From Congregibacter brevis (GTDB lineage Bacteria; Pseudomonadota; Gammaproteobacteria; Pseudomonadales; Halieaceae), in NCBI RefSeq assembly GCF_045689245.1, contig NZ_CP136865.1:1054001-1118000 (forward strand): 64,000 nucleotides of DNA. Reading direction: 5' to 3'. Below are positions 8,987 to 18,490 of this stretch, piece by piece (the stretch's first letter is position 1; every line of letters starts with the position of its first letter). The notes under the pieces were generated by a model. It was not told where the DNA came from. It was given only the letters and a program-made list of their open reading frames with translations, and made no database searches. The translations under genes and the position numbers were made by a program.

Positions 8987-10243
8987 ATGGGCGGCCTATT
9001 TATCATTGCATTGCTGGCACTTGTTGCTGGTGTCGGCATCGTAGCGCTGATTGAGACCGAGCCTGGCTATCTGCTCATTGCCTATGGTGGCTACACGGTA
9101 GAAACCAGTTTTTGGGTAGGTATCCTTCTCATCGCCACGGCGGTGCTACTGATGTATGCCTCGCTACGTTTTCTTCATCGTTTGATTACCAGTCCCGCCA
9201 ACGTTTTGAATTGGGCGGGGGAGCGACGATTACGTCAGTCAGCTCGCCTAACTAGCCGCGGCATTGTCAATTTCATTGAGGGGAATTGGGCGAAGTCCCG
9301 GAAACAGTTGCTTCGCGGTGCGCGTTACAGCGAATCTCCACTGCTCAACTACTTGATGGCGGCTCGCGCGAGCTACCGTCTTCAGGAGCCCGAGGCTACG
9401 CGGCGTCAGCTTGAGCAGGCCGCAGAGAGCGACCTGGAAGCGGTGATAGCCGTAGACCTTACTCAGGCCGAACTGCAGTTGAATGATCGGCAGTATGAAA
9501 AAGCGCTGCGAACCTTGGATACTGCCAAGAAGAACCCGGGTAAACACCCGCAAGTTCTGCACTTATTGTGTAAGGCTTATGACGGATTGGGGGACATTGA
9601 AGCGATGCTCGCCCTGCTGCCGGCACTTCGGAAGTATCGTATTGGCGGCGCCCTGGAGCTTGATGACCTTGAGGCGAGAATTCACCATGACTTGTTGGAG
9701 CAGGCGGCCGTTACTGGCGATGCCGCGCTTTTAAAGGCTCGCTGGAAGAAGTATCCCGCGCGACTAGTAGATGATGAGGCAGTACAGCTTCATTATCTGT
9801 CTTCTTTGCTGGCATGTGACGAGGTGGCAGCGGTCGAGAAGGATATCGAGCGTCGCGTTAAGAAAAACTGGAATCCGGCCCTGATCAATTTATACGGCCG
9901 TATCAAACGCGACACTGCGCAGAAGCAATTGGCCACCGCCGAATCCTGGTTACGCCAGCATGCGGATGATCCAGAGCTTTTGCTGTGTTTGGGGCGCCTG
10001 GCCATGGTGGAGCGACAATGGGCCAAGGCTCGCGATTACCTCGAGCGCAGCCATGCAGCGCGATCCAGCGAGGAAGTGTGTTTGGAGCTAGGACGACTGC
10101 TTACAGCGGTGGGTGATCATGCAACGGCGGCAGAAATGTTCCGTTTGGGCACGGGTTTGCGTGCCCAGCCTTTGCCCGAGCTCCCTCAACCCGATGATGT
10201 GGTTGCCGATAGCCTGCCTGAAACGCATCGAATCGAGAATTGA
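8987..10243 (+). CDS. hemY: HemY, haem-biosynthesis associated TPR membrane protein
   Basis: Inner-membrane TPR protein of the proteobacterial HemY family, unrelated to Bacillus protoporphyrinogen oxidase HemY and implicated in late haem metabolism. The 418-residue protein has two N-terminal membrane helices (about 2-22 and 40-60), then a helical repeat region with TPR-like pairs (for example AELQLNDRQYEKALRTL). It begins 4 bases after the hemX stop and ends the hem operon. It converges with ubiD. Confidence 0.9.
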   Translation: MGGLFIIALLALVAGVGIVALIETEPGYLLIAYGGYTVETSFWVGILLIATAVLLMYASLRFLHRLITSPANVLNWAGERRLRQSARLTSRGIVNFIEGNWAKSRKQLLRGARYSESPLLNYLMAARASYRLQEPEATRRQLEQAAESDLEAVIAVDLTQAELQLNDRQYEKALRTLDTAKKNPGKHPQVLHLLCKAYDGLGDIEAMLALLPALRKYRIGGALELDDLEARIHHDLLEQAAVTGDAALLKARWKKYPARLVDDEAVQLHYLSSLLACDEVAAVEKDIERRVKKNWNPALINLYGRIKRDTAQKQLATAESWLRQHADDPELLLCLGRLAMVERQWAKARDYLERSHAARSSEEVCLELGRLLTAVGDHATAAEMFRLGTGLRAQPLPELPQPDDVVADSLPETHRIEN

Positions 10244-10250
10244 AGCCCCA

Positions 10251-10272
10251 GCTAGGGGGATGCTGCCCTAGC
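10251..10272. terminator. Weak dyad between hemY and ubiD
   Basis: GCTAGGG and CCCTAGC form a 7-bp inverted repeat with an 8-base loop between the convergent hemY and ubiD genes and overlap the ubiD stop. No T-run follows on either strand, so this is at best a weak or Rho-assisted end. Confidence 0.3.
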
Positions 10273-11779
10273 GGCGTCGAGGGGCAGGGTCGATGCCGAT
10301 TCCCAGCTCTTCCCACATTGCCTCAACCCGTTCGCTGACCGTCTCATCCATACTGATGGGTTCACCCCACTCACGGTCAGTCTCGCCTTCCCACTTGTTG
10401 GTGGCATCAAAGCCCACCTTTGAACCCAAACCCGCCACGGGGGAGGCGAAATCCAGATAGTCGATAGGCGTATTGTCGACGAAGACACTGTCTCGACGGG
10501 GATCCATTCGGGTGGTCATCGCCCAGATGACATCCTGCCAGTTGCGCACATCAACATCTTCATCGGTGACGATGATGAATTTGGTGTACATAAACTGGCG
10601 CAAAAAACTCCAAATCCCCAGCATCACGCGTTTTGCGTGGCCCGGATATTCCTTACGCATACTCACCACCGCCATACGATAGGAGCAGCCTTCGGGAGGT
10701 AAATAGAAATCTACGATCTCAGGGAATTGTTTAATGAGTAGCGGTACGAAGACTTCGTTAAGAGCTACTCCCAGAATCGCAGGCTCGTCGGGTGGTCGTC
10801 CGGTGTAGGTGCTGTGATAGATGGGCGCTTCGCGGCTTGTGATAGCCGTTACCGTAAATACGGGGAAACTCTCTACCTCATTGTAGTAGCCGGTATGGTC
10901 ACCAAAAGGACCTTCATCGGCCTCTTCACCGGGTTCCAGATAGCCTTCCAAAATGAACTCAGCGGTTGCCGGCACTTGCAGGTCATTGTCCTTGCAAAGA
11001 GGCGTGATGCATTCTGACAACTCAGTCTTGGCGCCGCGCAGCAGTCCTGCGAAAGCGTATTCCGATAGAGAGTCAGGCACCGGCGTAACCGCGCCAAGGG
11101 TCGTTGCCGGGTCGGCTCCCAATGCCAGCGCTACTGGATAGCGCTCTCCAGGACGTTTTATTTGCCAGTCGCGATAATCAAGCGCCCCACCGCGGTGCGA
11201 CAGCCAGCGCATGATCAGCTTGTTACGGCCTATGAGCTGCATCCGGTAGATGCCTAAATTTTGGCGAGTCTTATTGGGGCCTCGGGTAATAACCAGAGGC
11301 CAGGTGACTAAAGGCCCGGCATCGCCCGGCCAGCAGGTTTGTATCGGCAAATCATAGAGATTGACGTCGTCTCCCTCGCGCACATGAGTTCGGCAGGGGG
11401 CATTGCGAACCAGCTTTGGTCCCATATCCAGAACTTTACGCAGCAGAGGTGCTTTCTCCCAAAGCTCTTTCATACCCTTGGGAGGGTCCGGTTGCTTCAG
11501 GTAAGCGAGGAGCTCGCCAATCTCTCTTAATGCCGAGACGCTGTCAGCACCCATACCCAAAGCGACGCGTTCTTCAGTGCCGAACAGGTTCGCAAGCACG
11601 GGAATGCTGTGGCCTTTGGGGTTTTCGAAGAGGAGCGCAGGGCCGCGGGCGCGGAGAGTGCGATCCGCGATCTCGGTCATTTCGAGATTGGGGTCGACTT
11701 CGCGGGTTATGCGTATCAGCTCGCCCCGGGATTCAAGCTCCGCGATGAAGTCGCGGAGATCACTGTAGCGTGCTGCCAT
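10268..11779 (-). CDS. ubiD: 4-hydroxy-3-polyprenylbenzoate decarboxylase
   Basis: Prenylated-FMN-dependent decarboxylase of ubiquinone synthesis; needs UbiX to make its cofactor. The 503-residue protein matches E. coli UbiD in length. Visible conserved blocks are RYPVALALGADPAT, the EADEGPFGDHTGYY segment with the acidic catalytic residues, and IPVLANLFGT near the N-terminus. It lies 43 bases downstream of rho on the same strand; trxA-rho-ubiD order is conserved in Pseudomonas. Nothing odd was seen. Confidence 0.96.
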   Translation of the reverse strand: MAARYSDLRDFIAELESRGELIRITREVDPNLEMTEIADRTLRARGPALLFENPKGHSIPVLANLFGTEERVALGMGADSVSALREIGELLAYLKQPDPPKGMKELWEKAPLLRKVLDMGPKLVRNAPCRTHVREGDDVNLYDLPIQTCWPGDAGPLVTWPLVITRGPNKTRQNLGIYRMQLIGRNKLIMRWLSHRGGALDYRDWQIKRPGERYPVALALGADPATTLGAVTPVPDSLSEYAFAGLLRGAKTELSECITPLCKDNDLQVPATAEFILEGYLEPGEEADEGPFGDHTGYYNEVESFPVFTVTAITSREAPIYHSTYTGRPPDEPAILGVALNEVFVPLLIKQFPEIVDFYLPPEGCSYRMAVVSMRKEYPGHAKRVMLGIWSFLRQFMYTKFIIVTDEDVDVRNWQDVIWAMTTRMDPRRDSVFVDNTPIDYLDFASPVAGLGSKVGFDATNKWEGETDREWGEPISMDETVSERVEAMWEELGIGIDPAPRRR

Positions 11780-11822
11780 AAGGTCGTTTCAACGCCCCTC
11801 GATTAGTTCAGGAAATGAAGCG

Positions 11823-13388
11823 CTACTTGCGCTTCATGGACATAAAGAACTCTTCGTTGGTCTTGGTATCTTTGAGTCGATCCAGAAGGAACTCCACCGC
11901 AGGCAAATCTTCCATGCCGTGGAGCAACTTGCGCAAAATCCACATACGCTGCAGTTCTTCTTCACCGGTGAGCTTCTCTTCACGACGCGTGCCCGATCTG
12001 CGGATGTTGATCGCAGGGTAGATGCGTTTCTCAGCGATCTTTCGGTCAAGGTGCAGCTCCATGTTGCCCGTTCCCTTGAACTCTTCGTAGATTACCTCGT
12101 CCATCTTGGAGCCGGTATCCACCAAGGCCGTGGCGATAATGGACAAACTGCCGCCTTCTTCGATGTTCCGAGCGGCACCAAAGAAGCGCTTGGGGCGCTC
12201 AAGGGCGTGAGCGTCGACACCACCGGTTAATACCTTGCCAGAGCTGGGGATTACGGTGTTGTAGGCGCGAGCGAGGCGTGTGATGGAATCCAGAAGAATC
12301 ACCACATCCCGCTTATGCTCAACCAGGCGTTTGGCCTTTTCGATCACCATATCGGCGACCTGCACGTGGCGTGAAGGGGGTTCGTCGAAGGTTGATGCCA
12401 CAACTTCCGCGCCTCGGATACCCACTGAGCGCTGCATCTCGGTGACTTCCTCGGGCCGCTCATCGATGAGCAGCACGATCATATAGGTCTCAGGGTTGTT
12501 ACTAAGGATCGCTTGCGCGATGTTCTGCATCATTATGGTTTTACCCGCCTTGGGCGGTGCAACCAGCAGTCCTCGTTGGCCCTTACCGATAGGAGCCACC
12601 AAATCAATAATACGACCGGTGAGATCTTCGGTACTTCCGTTACCTTTTTCGAGGGTTAGGCGCTCGTCCGGGAACAAAGGCGTGAGGTTTTCGAAAAGAA
12701 TCTTGCTCTTGGAGTTTTCCGGTCTGCTGAAGTTGACCTCACCAATTTTCAGTAAAGCAAAATAGCGCTCACTGTCTTTTGGTGGTCGAATCTTGCCAGT
12801 GATGGTGTCGCCTGTACGTAGGTTAAAGCGTCGGATTTGGCTGGGCGATACGTAAATGTCGTCGGGTCCGGCAAGGTAAGAGCTATCGGCGGAGCGCAGG
12901 AAGCCAAAGCCGTCCTGCAGTATTTCGAGCACGCCATCGCCGTAAATGTCTTCACCGCTTTTCGCGTGGCGCTTCAGGATTGAGAAAATAATGTCCTGCT
13001 TGCGAGATCGGGCCAGGTTATCAAGGCCGATGGTCGCCGCGATATCGATGAGTTCCTGCGTCGACTTGGTTTTCAAGTCCGTGAGGTTCATGGGCTCAGA
13101 AGAACGTAGACCCTCGGGCAGCGGCTGCTGCTGTTTGTTGTTATTGCGCTTTCCACGGCCTTGGGACCGGTTGCGCGATGGCTTATTGGGCGCAGCATCA
13201 CCCTGGGCGCCGTCCCGTCCCTGCTGATTTTTAGCGGGTTCCGGGGTCGCTGCCTGAGGCGCGTCGGCCTGGGTATCTGACGACTCGGCCGCTTCGGTCG
13301 GCGCGGCTGCGGGCGCAGGCGTGTCATTCTGCGACGGGGTGTCAGCGGGATTTTGTGATTCAGTTTCGATTTGCGATGTACTAGACAA
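11823..13388 (-). CDS. rho: Transcription termination factor Rho with long N-terminal extension
   Basis: Hexameric RNA-dependent ATPase that ends transcription. Residues from Met100 align from end to end with the usual 419-residue Rho, opening with MNLTDLKTKS. The Walker A loop is APPKAGKT, with VILLDSITRLARAYN as Walker B and the Q-loop/R-loop region downstream. Ahead of it the frame stays open for 99 codons with a coding-like bias: residues 1-60 are Ser/Pro/Ala/Gln/Thr rich and 68-90 are Arg/Asn/Lys/Gln rich (RNRSQGRGKRNNNKQQQ). The only start for the long form is TTG at 13386-13388 with no clear Shine-Dalgarno; the ATG at 13089-13091 (E. coli-like start) also lacks one. The long form is preferred because of its residue composition, but the start is not settled. 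Confidence 0.93.
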   Translation of the reverse strand: MSSTSQIETESQNPADTPSQNDTPAPAAAPTEAAESSDTQADAPQAATPEPAKNQQGRDGAQGDAAPNKPSRNRSQGRGKRNNNKQQQPLPEGLRSSEPMNLTDLKTKSTQELIDIAATIGLDNLARSRKQDIIFSILKRHAKSGEDIYGDGVLEILQDGFGFLRSADSSYLAGPDDIYVSPSQIRRFNLRTGDTITGKIRPPKDSERYFALLKIGEVNFSRPENSKSKILFENLTPLFPDERLTLEKGNGSTEDLTGRIIDLVAPIGKGQRGLLVAPPKAGKTIMMQNIAQAILSNNPETYMIVLLIDERPEEVTEMQRSVGIRGAEVVASTFDEPPSRHVQVADMVIEKAKRLVEHKRDVVILLDSITRLARAYNTVIPSSGKVLTGGVDAHALERPKRFFGAARNIEEGGSLSIIATALVDTGSKMDEVIYEEFKGTGNMELHLDRKIAEKRIYPAINIRRSGTRREEKLTGEEELQRMWILRKLLHGMEDLPAVEFLLDRLKDTKTNEEFFMSMKRK

Positions 13389-13597
13389 GGTAGATGAGCC
13401 AGAGAGATAAGGTTAGTGGGTTCGCCAGCACCTGAGTTCTTTGGTTCAGGAACGCTTCTTTGGCTTGCCTGAAGCGCTGCTAAGCGGAAGAGACAGAGGG
13501 GTGGCGGAGTTATTATGGTCGCGCGGGGCCGCGCAGACAAAAAGAAAGTAGCACGCTCCAGAAAGGAGGTCTAGCGCTTTTTCTCTTGAAGATAAGG

Positions 13598-13629
13598 AAA
13601 AATATGGCCCCGCTAATGCTAGCGGGGCC
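13598..13629 (-). terminator. Rho-independent terminator of trxA
   Basis: A perfect 10-bp stem (GGCCCCGCTA / TAGCGGGGCC) with a 4-base loop lies just after the trxA stop. On the minus strand it is followed by ATATTTTT, a T-run. This isolates trxA from rho. Confidence 0.9.
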
Positions 13630-13635
13630 TATGTA

Positions 13636-13965
13636 TCACGCGATGCTTTCGTTCACGAATTCAACGAGTTGCGATTTTGAGAGTGCACCAACTTTGGTAG
13701 CCTCGGCGTTGCCGTCTTTGAATAGAATCAAAGTCGGGATGCCGCGAATGCCAAATTTACCGGGAACTTCCGGGTTTGCATCGACGTCTACCTTGCAGAC
13801 TTTTAGTTTGCCTGCGAACTCGCCGGCAAGTTCATCCAGAACCGGGGCGATCATTTTGCAGGGGCCGCACCACTCTGCCCAAAAGTCCACCAAAACAGGT
13901 ACGTCACTGCCCAGCACATCTTGCTCGAAGCTTGCGTCGCTGACGTGCACAATAGCGTCACTCAT
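13636..13965 (-). CDS. trxA: Thioredoxin 1
   Basis: Cytoplasmic disulfide reductase. The ATG at this position follows GGAGAG and gives 109 residues, the standard size. The active site WCGPC has Cys33 and Cys36, and the cis-proline loop GIPTLILF is present. The frame extends 23 codons upstream without similarity, so the longer reading was not used. It precedes rho on the same strand, with a strong terminator and about 250 bases between them. Confidence 0.96.
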   Translation of the reverse strand: MSDAIVHVSDASFEQDVLGSDVPVLVDFWAEWCGPCKMIAPVLDELAGEFAGKLKVCKVDVDANPEVPGKFGIRGIPTLILFKDGNAEATKVGALSKSQLVEFVNESIA

Positions 13966-14121
13966 GTTGTCTCTCCATAGTGTAGTTTGATCGTATACGT
14001 GTGATTCTATCTTGGAGATTGGGGTGATAGGCAAATATTCAAGCTTTGCGCGGCGACTCTTTGTGTCCGTAAGGTTAATTCGGGTCTGGTCCCGACACCT
14101 AAATTAAAGGATTACGTAGAG

Positions 14122-16266
14122 ATGGCAGCAGGTAAAACGGTAAAGGTAGGGATCATAGCGTTAGTGCTGGCAGGCTTTTTTGCCTTCTGGTACTTCGACT
14201 TACAGTCGCTGCTCAGTTTCGAGGAGCTGCGCGGGCGCAGTGATGATCTGCAGGCTCTCCGCGATGCCAATCCGCTCATGATCGCAATGATCTTTTTTGG
14301 CCTGTATGTCGCTGTCACCGGGCTTTCGTTGCCGGGCGCCGCGATTATGACCCTCGCCGGCGGAGCAATCTTTGGGTTTTGGACGGCTCTGTTGCTGGTG
14401 TCCTTTGCAAGCTCTGTAGGGGCCACTCTCGCGTTTCTGGTCTCACGGTCGCTGCTTCGCGATTGGGTGCAAAACCGGTTCGGACGGCAGCTTAAGGCAC
14501 TTAATGAGGGCTTTGCGAAGGACGGCGCGTTCTATCTGTTCTCCCTCCGCCTGGTGCCGGTGTTTCCGTTTTTCGTGATTAACCTGATATCCGGCCTGCT
14601 GCCTATCAGTACCCCGCGATTTTACTGGGTGTCCCAGTTGGGTATGCTGCCGGCGACGGCGGTATTTGTGAACGCAGGAACCCAGCTGGGTCAGCTCGAG
14701 AGCCTGTCTGGAATCTTATCGCCTGCTTTGCTGGGCTCCTTTGTGCTGCTGGCCGTGTTTCCCTTTATTGCTCGCAGCATACTTGGCCGCCTTAAGTCCC
14801 GGCGTCAGTTGGCTCGATTCACAAAGCCCAAAAAGTTTGACACCAACGTCGTGGTGATCGGTGCCGGGTCGGCTGGGCTAGTTGCATCACTTATCGCTGC
14901 AACCCTTAAAGCGAAGGTCACGCTCATTGAACGCCACAAGATGGGTGGCGACTGCCTTAATACGGGTTGCGTGCCCAGTAAGGCAATCCTTCGCAGCGCT
15001 CACGTCGCTGAGGAAATGCGCCGAGCGCCGGAGTTCGGGCTGGCTCCGGTAGAGGTGTCTGTGAACTTTCCGGCTGTCATGGAACGGGTACAGGCCAAAA
15101 TAGCTGCGATTGAGCCCCACGATTCCGTGGAGCGATTTACATCACTGGGTGTGGACTGTGTGTCTGGAGATGCAAAAATTGTCTCGCCTTGGGAGGTCGA
15201 AGTGAATGGCGAGCGTATTTCGTCGCGGCATATCATTATCGCCAGCGGTGCCCGAGCGCGAGTGCCGGATATCGAAGGCCTTGAGAATCTTGATTACCTG
15301 ACCTCAGACACTTTGTGGGAGATTCGTGAGCTGCCCAAACGTTTTATGGTACTCGGTGCAGGCCCCATTGGCTGTGAACTTGCGCAGGCGATGGCGAGCC
15401 TGGGATCACAAGTCACGCTGGTGACTCATGCGCCTAGGATCATGCCGCGGGAAGACGAAGACGCGTCTATGCTGGTACATGCCCGACTCGAAAAGAAAGG
15501 GGTACGGATACTGACTCAATGTGAGCCGCAATCATTCTCAAGCATGGATAGCGCACAGTCGGCACAGTGCATGCACAATGGCGAGGCGATCACTGTCGAG
15601 TTTGATCGACTGTTACTAGCCGTAGGCCGCACACCGAACATCGAGGGAATGGGGCTGGAAGAGCTGGGAATCCGTACGACCGGCCGCGGCACTATAGAAG
15701 TCGATGACTATCTCCAGACGGATATACCTACAATCTTTGCTTGCGGTGACATTGTTGGTCCGTACCAATTCACGCATACCGCCAGTCATCAAGCCTGGTT
15801 TGCCACAGTGAATGCGCTTTTAGGCCACCTGAAGCGTTTTCGAGTGGATTATTCGGTGATTCCCTGGGCGACCTTTACAAGCCCTGAAGTGGCGCGTGTG
15901 GGCTTAAGTGAAGATGAGGCGAAAGCCCAGAACGTGCCTTACGAAGTGACTCGCTACGGCATCGACGACCTGGATCGAGCAATCGCAGATAGTGAAGACG
16001 AAGGCTTTGTTAAGGTTCTCACCGAGCCAGGGCGCGACCGTATTCTTGGCGCAACGATTGTTAGTGCACACGCGGGAGATCTGATACCCGAGTTTGTGCT
16101 GGCGATGAAGCACGGACTGGGGCTGAACAAGATTCTTGGCACGATTCACATCTATCCGACGATGAGCGAGGCCAATCGATTTCTTGCGAGCGAGTGGCGC
16201 AAGGCCCGAAAACCCGAAAAGCTCCTTGCATGGCTTGAGCGCTATCAGACTTGGCGCCGCGGGTAG
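14122..16266 (+). CDS. TVP38/TMEM64 membrane domain fused to FAD-dependent disulfide oxidoreductase
   Basis: Two-domain inner-membrane flavoprotein of 714 residues. Residues 1-235 are a TVP38/TMEM64 (SNARE-associated, DedA-like) membrane domain with about five or six helices and the conserved FxLRLVPVFPFFVINLISGL block. Residues 240-714 are a class-I pyridine nucleotide-disulfide oxidoreductase. It has a dinucleotide fold at GAGSAG (about 247-252), redox cysteines Cys278 and Cys283 in GGDCLNTGCVPSK, a second NAD-binding GAGPIG, FACGDIVG, and a C-terminal IHIYPTMSEANRF that supplies the His-Glu pair region. It resembles mercuric reductase and dihydrolipoamide dehydrogenase but has no N-terminal HMA domain. 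Similar fusions are annotated in other gammaproteobacteria; the substrate is unknown. Confidence 0.9.
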   Translation: MAAGKTVKVGIIALVLAGFFAFWYFDLQSLLSFEELRGRSDDLQALRDANPLMIAMIFFGLYVAVTGLSLPGAAIMTLAGGAIFGFWTALLLVSFASSVGATLAFLVSRSLLRDWVQNRFGRQLKALNEGFAKDGAFYLFSLRLVPVFPFFVINLISGLLPISTPRFYWVSQLGMLPATAVFVNAGTQLGQLESLSGILSPALLGSFVLLAVFPFIARSILGRLKSRRQLARFTKPKKFDTNVVVIGAGSAGLVASLIAATLKAKVTLIERHKMGGDCLNTGCVPSKAILRSAHVAEEMRRAPEFGLAPVEVSVNFPAVMERVQAKIAAIEPHDSVERFTSLGVDCVSGDAKIVSPWEVEVNGERISSRHIIIASGARARVPDIEGLENLDYLTSDTLWEIRELPKRFMVLGAGPIGCELAQAMASLGSQVTLVTHAPRIMPREDEDASMLVHARLEKKGVRILTQCEPQSFSSMDSAQSAQCMHNGEAITVEFDRLLLAVGRTPNIEGMGLEELGIRTTGRGTIEVDDYLQTDIPTIFACGDIVGPYQFTHTASHQAWFATVNALLGHLKRFRVDYSVIPWATFTSPEVARVGLSEDEAKAQNVPYEVTRYGIDDLDRAIADSEDEGFVKVLTEPGRDRILGATIVSAHAGDLIPEFVLAMKHGLGLNKILGTIHIYPTMSEANRFLASEWRKARKPEKLLAWLERYQTWRRG

Positions 16267-16601
16267 GACTCTTGGGTAGCAAGGAGTCGCCCGATAAACC
16301 TGGGAGCCCTGAGCCCACGACGTCGTCGGAAGATTGGTTGGTCTATATGCTTCGCTGTGCGGACGGCTCTTTGTACACCGGAGTCACCCGGGATCTTGTT
16401 CGTCGCCTTCGCCAGCACAATGGCGAGATTGTGGGGGGCGCAAGTTACACGCGGGGGCGTCGGCCCGTGACTGCGATTTGGGTAGAGGTGCGACAGAGCC
16501 GTTCGGCGGCACAGGTGCGTGAGGCCGAGGTGAAACGCTTGTCGCGCGCAGATAAACTCAGCCTTGTTCGATCATCGCCTCGAGAGATTCCTGCTGGCTA
16601 A
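16251..16601 (+). CDS. GIY-YIG nuclease-like protein (UPF0213/YhbQ type)
   Basis: Small protein with a single GIY-YIG fold: VYMLRCADGSLYTGVTRDLVRRLRQHN, an alpha helix, then SYTRGRRPV and an EAEVKRLSR segment with the conserved Glu. YhbQ-type proteins are structure-specific DNA endonucleases of uncertain biological role. The start is uncertain: TTG at 16251 overlaps the upstream gene, while TTG at 16272 is preceded by TAGGA; the domain itself begins near 16335. The last 44 bases overlap the 3' end of the convergent ABC-F gene. Confidence 0.8.
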   Translation: MAPRVGLLGSKESPDKPGSPEPTTSSEDWLVYMLRCADGSLYTGVTRDLVRRLRQHNGEIVGGASYTRGRRPVTAIWVEVRQSRSAAQVREAEVKRLSRADKLSLVRSSPREIPAG

Positions 16602-18471
16602 GCCAATCGCTCTCTAGTTCTTCGAGCTCAGCACGATGGGCACCCTGATCGCGGAGTAAATCCGTTAGTTTGGTTTTGGCCTCCAGCTCGTAAATTGAAG
16701 GCTCTGCAAGAGCGGCTTCTATAGCTGACAGCTGCTCTTGAATCGTCTCCATGCGTTTCTCAAGCTTCTTGATCGCCTGCTCCAGGGGGCGTCGTTGCGC
16801 CCTGGTCTCGGCTGCCGCTCGTCGTTGATCGCGACGATCAACGGTGCTGCGTTGTTTGCCGGCGCCTTCAGCTTTGGCGGGGACCTTGTCCTGGGCATCA
16901 TCGCTACCCCGCAGGATAAGCCCTTCGTAAGCATCCAGATCTCCGTTAAACAGGCTCAGGTGTCCTTCGGCGATGCGATAAAGATTATCCGCAGTGCTGC
17001 GCAGTAAGTGGCGATCGTGACTCACGACAATCACAGCGCCCGTGAATTCCAATAGAGCAATCTCCAGCGCTCGACGCATGTCGAGGTCCAGGTGGTTGGT
17101 GGGTTCGTCCAGAATCAGAACGTTCGGGCGTTGCCAGGCCAGAATGGCAAGGGCTAAACGCGCTTTTTCTCCACCGGAAAAGGGTCGTAGTTCCGCGTCC
17201 GCTCGTTTGCCCTTAAAGTCAAAGCCGCCGAGAAAGTCTCTCAGGGTTTGTTCCCGCGCATCCGGCGTTAGACGCTGTAGGTGGAGCAAGGCGGAACTGT
17301 CCAAATCCAGCGTATCTACCTGCTGCTGGTCAAAGTATGCGATGCGACATCCTTCACTACTGTGCCGCTCCCCCGCCAACAGGGGGAGTTCGCCACAGAG
17401 ACTTCGCAGAAACGTTGTCTTACCTGAACCGTTGCGCCCAAGAAGCGCTATGCGATCCCCGTTGCGCAGGCTGAAATCTGCGCCGCTGATCAAGGGTGAG
17501 TTGTCGTAACCTACGTTCGCACCGCGAACTTCGATGAGGGGGTCGCGGCCTCGTGGAGGCTCGGGAAAGCGAAACTCAAAAGGGCTGTCTTCGTGGGCCA
17601 AGGCCATCTCACCCATGCGAGCCAGTTCTTTGAGGCGGCTCTGGGCTTGCTTGGCCTTGGTTGCTTTGGCGCGAAAACGGCGCACAAAGTCTTCTATTTC
17701 GGCACGACGACGCGCGTGTTTTTCGGCACTAGCCCGCTGTTCTTCAAGGCGCAAAGCCCGTTGGCGTTCAAAGTCACTGTAGCCACCCTTGTAGCTGTTC
17801 AGGCGCTCCTGTTCGATATGCATTACGGCGGAGCAGCTTGCATCGATAAAGTCACGGTCGTGGGAGATGAGCAAGAGCGTGCCGCGATAGGCTTTGAGGA
17901 AGTTTTGCAGCCAAATCGTGGTATCGAGATCGAGGTGGTTTGTGGGCTCGTCCAAAAGCAGTAAGTCAGATGGCATCATCAAAGCGCGCGCTAGAGCCAG
18001 ACGTACTCGCCAGCCACCGGAAAATGACCCAAGGCTTTTTTCTGCGTCGCTGTCCTCGAAGCCAAGCCCCAGCATAAGCTGTAGTGCCCGGCGCTCGGCC
18101 GCATAGCCGTCACAGGCTTCCAGCTGTGTATGGATTTTCGCGGCAGCTTCGAAGTCATCATTGGCTTCGGCAAGCTTTAGGCCTCCGAGTAGCTTGGCAA
18201 CGGGCGCGTCACCCTCCAGAACAAAATTGCCCGCACTAACGTCGGTGGCGGCGACATCCTGAGCCATGTGGGCAATACGTTGTCCCTTGAGGCCTTCGAT
18301 GTCACCTTTATCGGCCTGAAGCTCACCAAGTAGCATGGCAAAGAGACTCGATTTGCCACAGCCATTGGCGCCCGTGAGAGCAATTTTTTGTCCCGGGAGG
18401 AGGCTCGCGTTCGCTTCTTCAAAGAGAAGACGGTCCGCGCGGCGGAGGCTGAGGTCGCGTAAGATAATCAC
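16558..18471 (-). CDS. yheS: ABC-F family ATPase (YheS-like)
   Basis: Soluble tandem ABC ATPase of the ABC-F class, ribosome-associated translation factors. From this GTG the protein has 637 residues, the same as E. coli YheS. Two nucleotide-binding domains are seen: Walker A TGANGCGKSS and LGRNGSGKTT, signatures LGSFSGGWRVRLALA and LRPFSGGEKARLALA, and Walker B LLLLDEPTNHLD and VLILDEPTNHLD. An ABC-F linker lies between them and a C-terminal coiled coil (about 540-637) follows. No membrane segments occur. The start is divergent from the next gene with only about 19 bases between the two chosen starts, so promoters must overlap coding sequence or one start is wrong. Confidence 0.92.
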   Translation of the reverse strand: MIILRDLSLRRADRLLFEEANASLLPGQKIALTGANGCGKSSLFAMLLGELQADKGDIEGLKGQRIAHMAQDVAATDVSAGNFVLEGDAPVAKLLGGLKLAEANDDFEAAAKIHTQLEACDGYAAERRALQLMLGLGFEDSDAEKSLGSFSGGWRVRLALARALMMPSDLLLLDEPTNHLDLDTTIWLQNFLKAYRGTLLLISHDRDFIDASCSAVMHIEQERLNSYKGGYSDFERQRALRLEEQRASAEKHARRRAEIEDFVRRFRAKATKAKQAQSRLKELARMGEMALAHEDSPFEFRFPEPPRGRDPLIEVRGANVGYDNSPLISGADFSLRNGDRIALLGRNGSGKTTFLRSLCGELPLLAGERHSSEGCRIAYFDQQQVDTLDLDSSALLHLQRLTPDAREQTLRDFLGGFDFKGKRADAELRPFSGGEKARLALAILAWQRPNVLILDEPTNHLDLDMRRALEIALLEFTGAVIVVSHDRHLLRSTADNLYRIAEGHLSLFNGDLDAYEGLILRGSDDAQDKVPAKAEGAGKQRSTVDRRDQRRAAAETRAQRRPLEQAIKKLEKRMETIQEQLSAIEAALAEPSIYELEAKTKLTDLLRDQGAHRAELEELESDWLSQQESLEAMIEQG

Positions 18472-18490
18472 GGGCGGGAGTTTACTGGGC

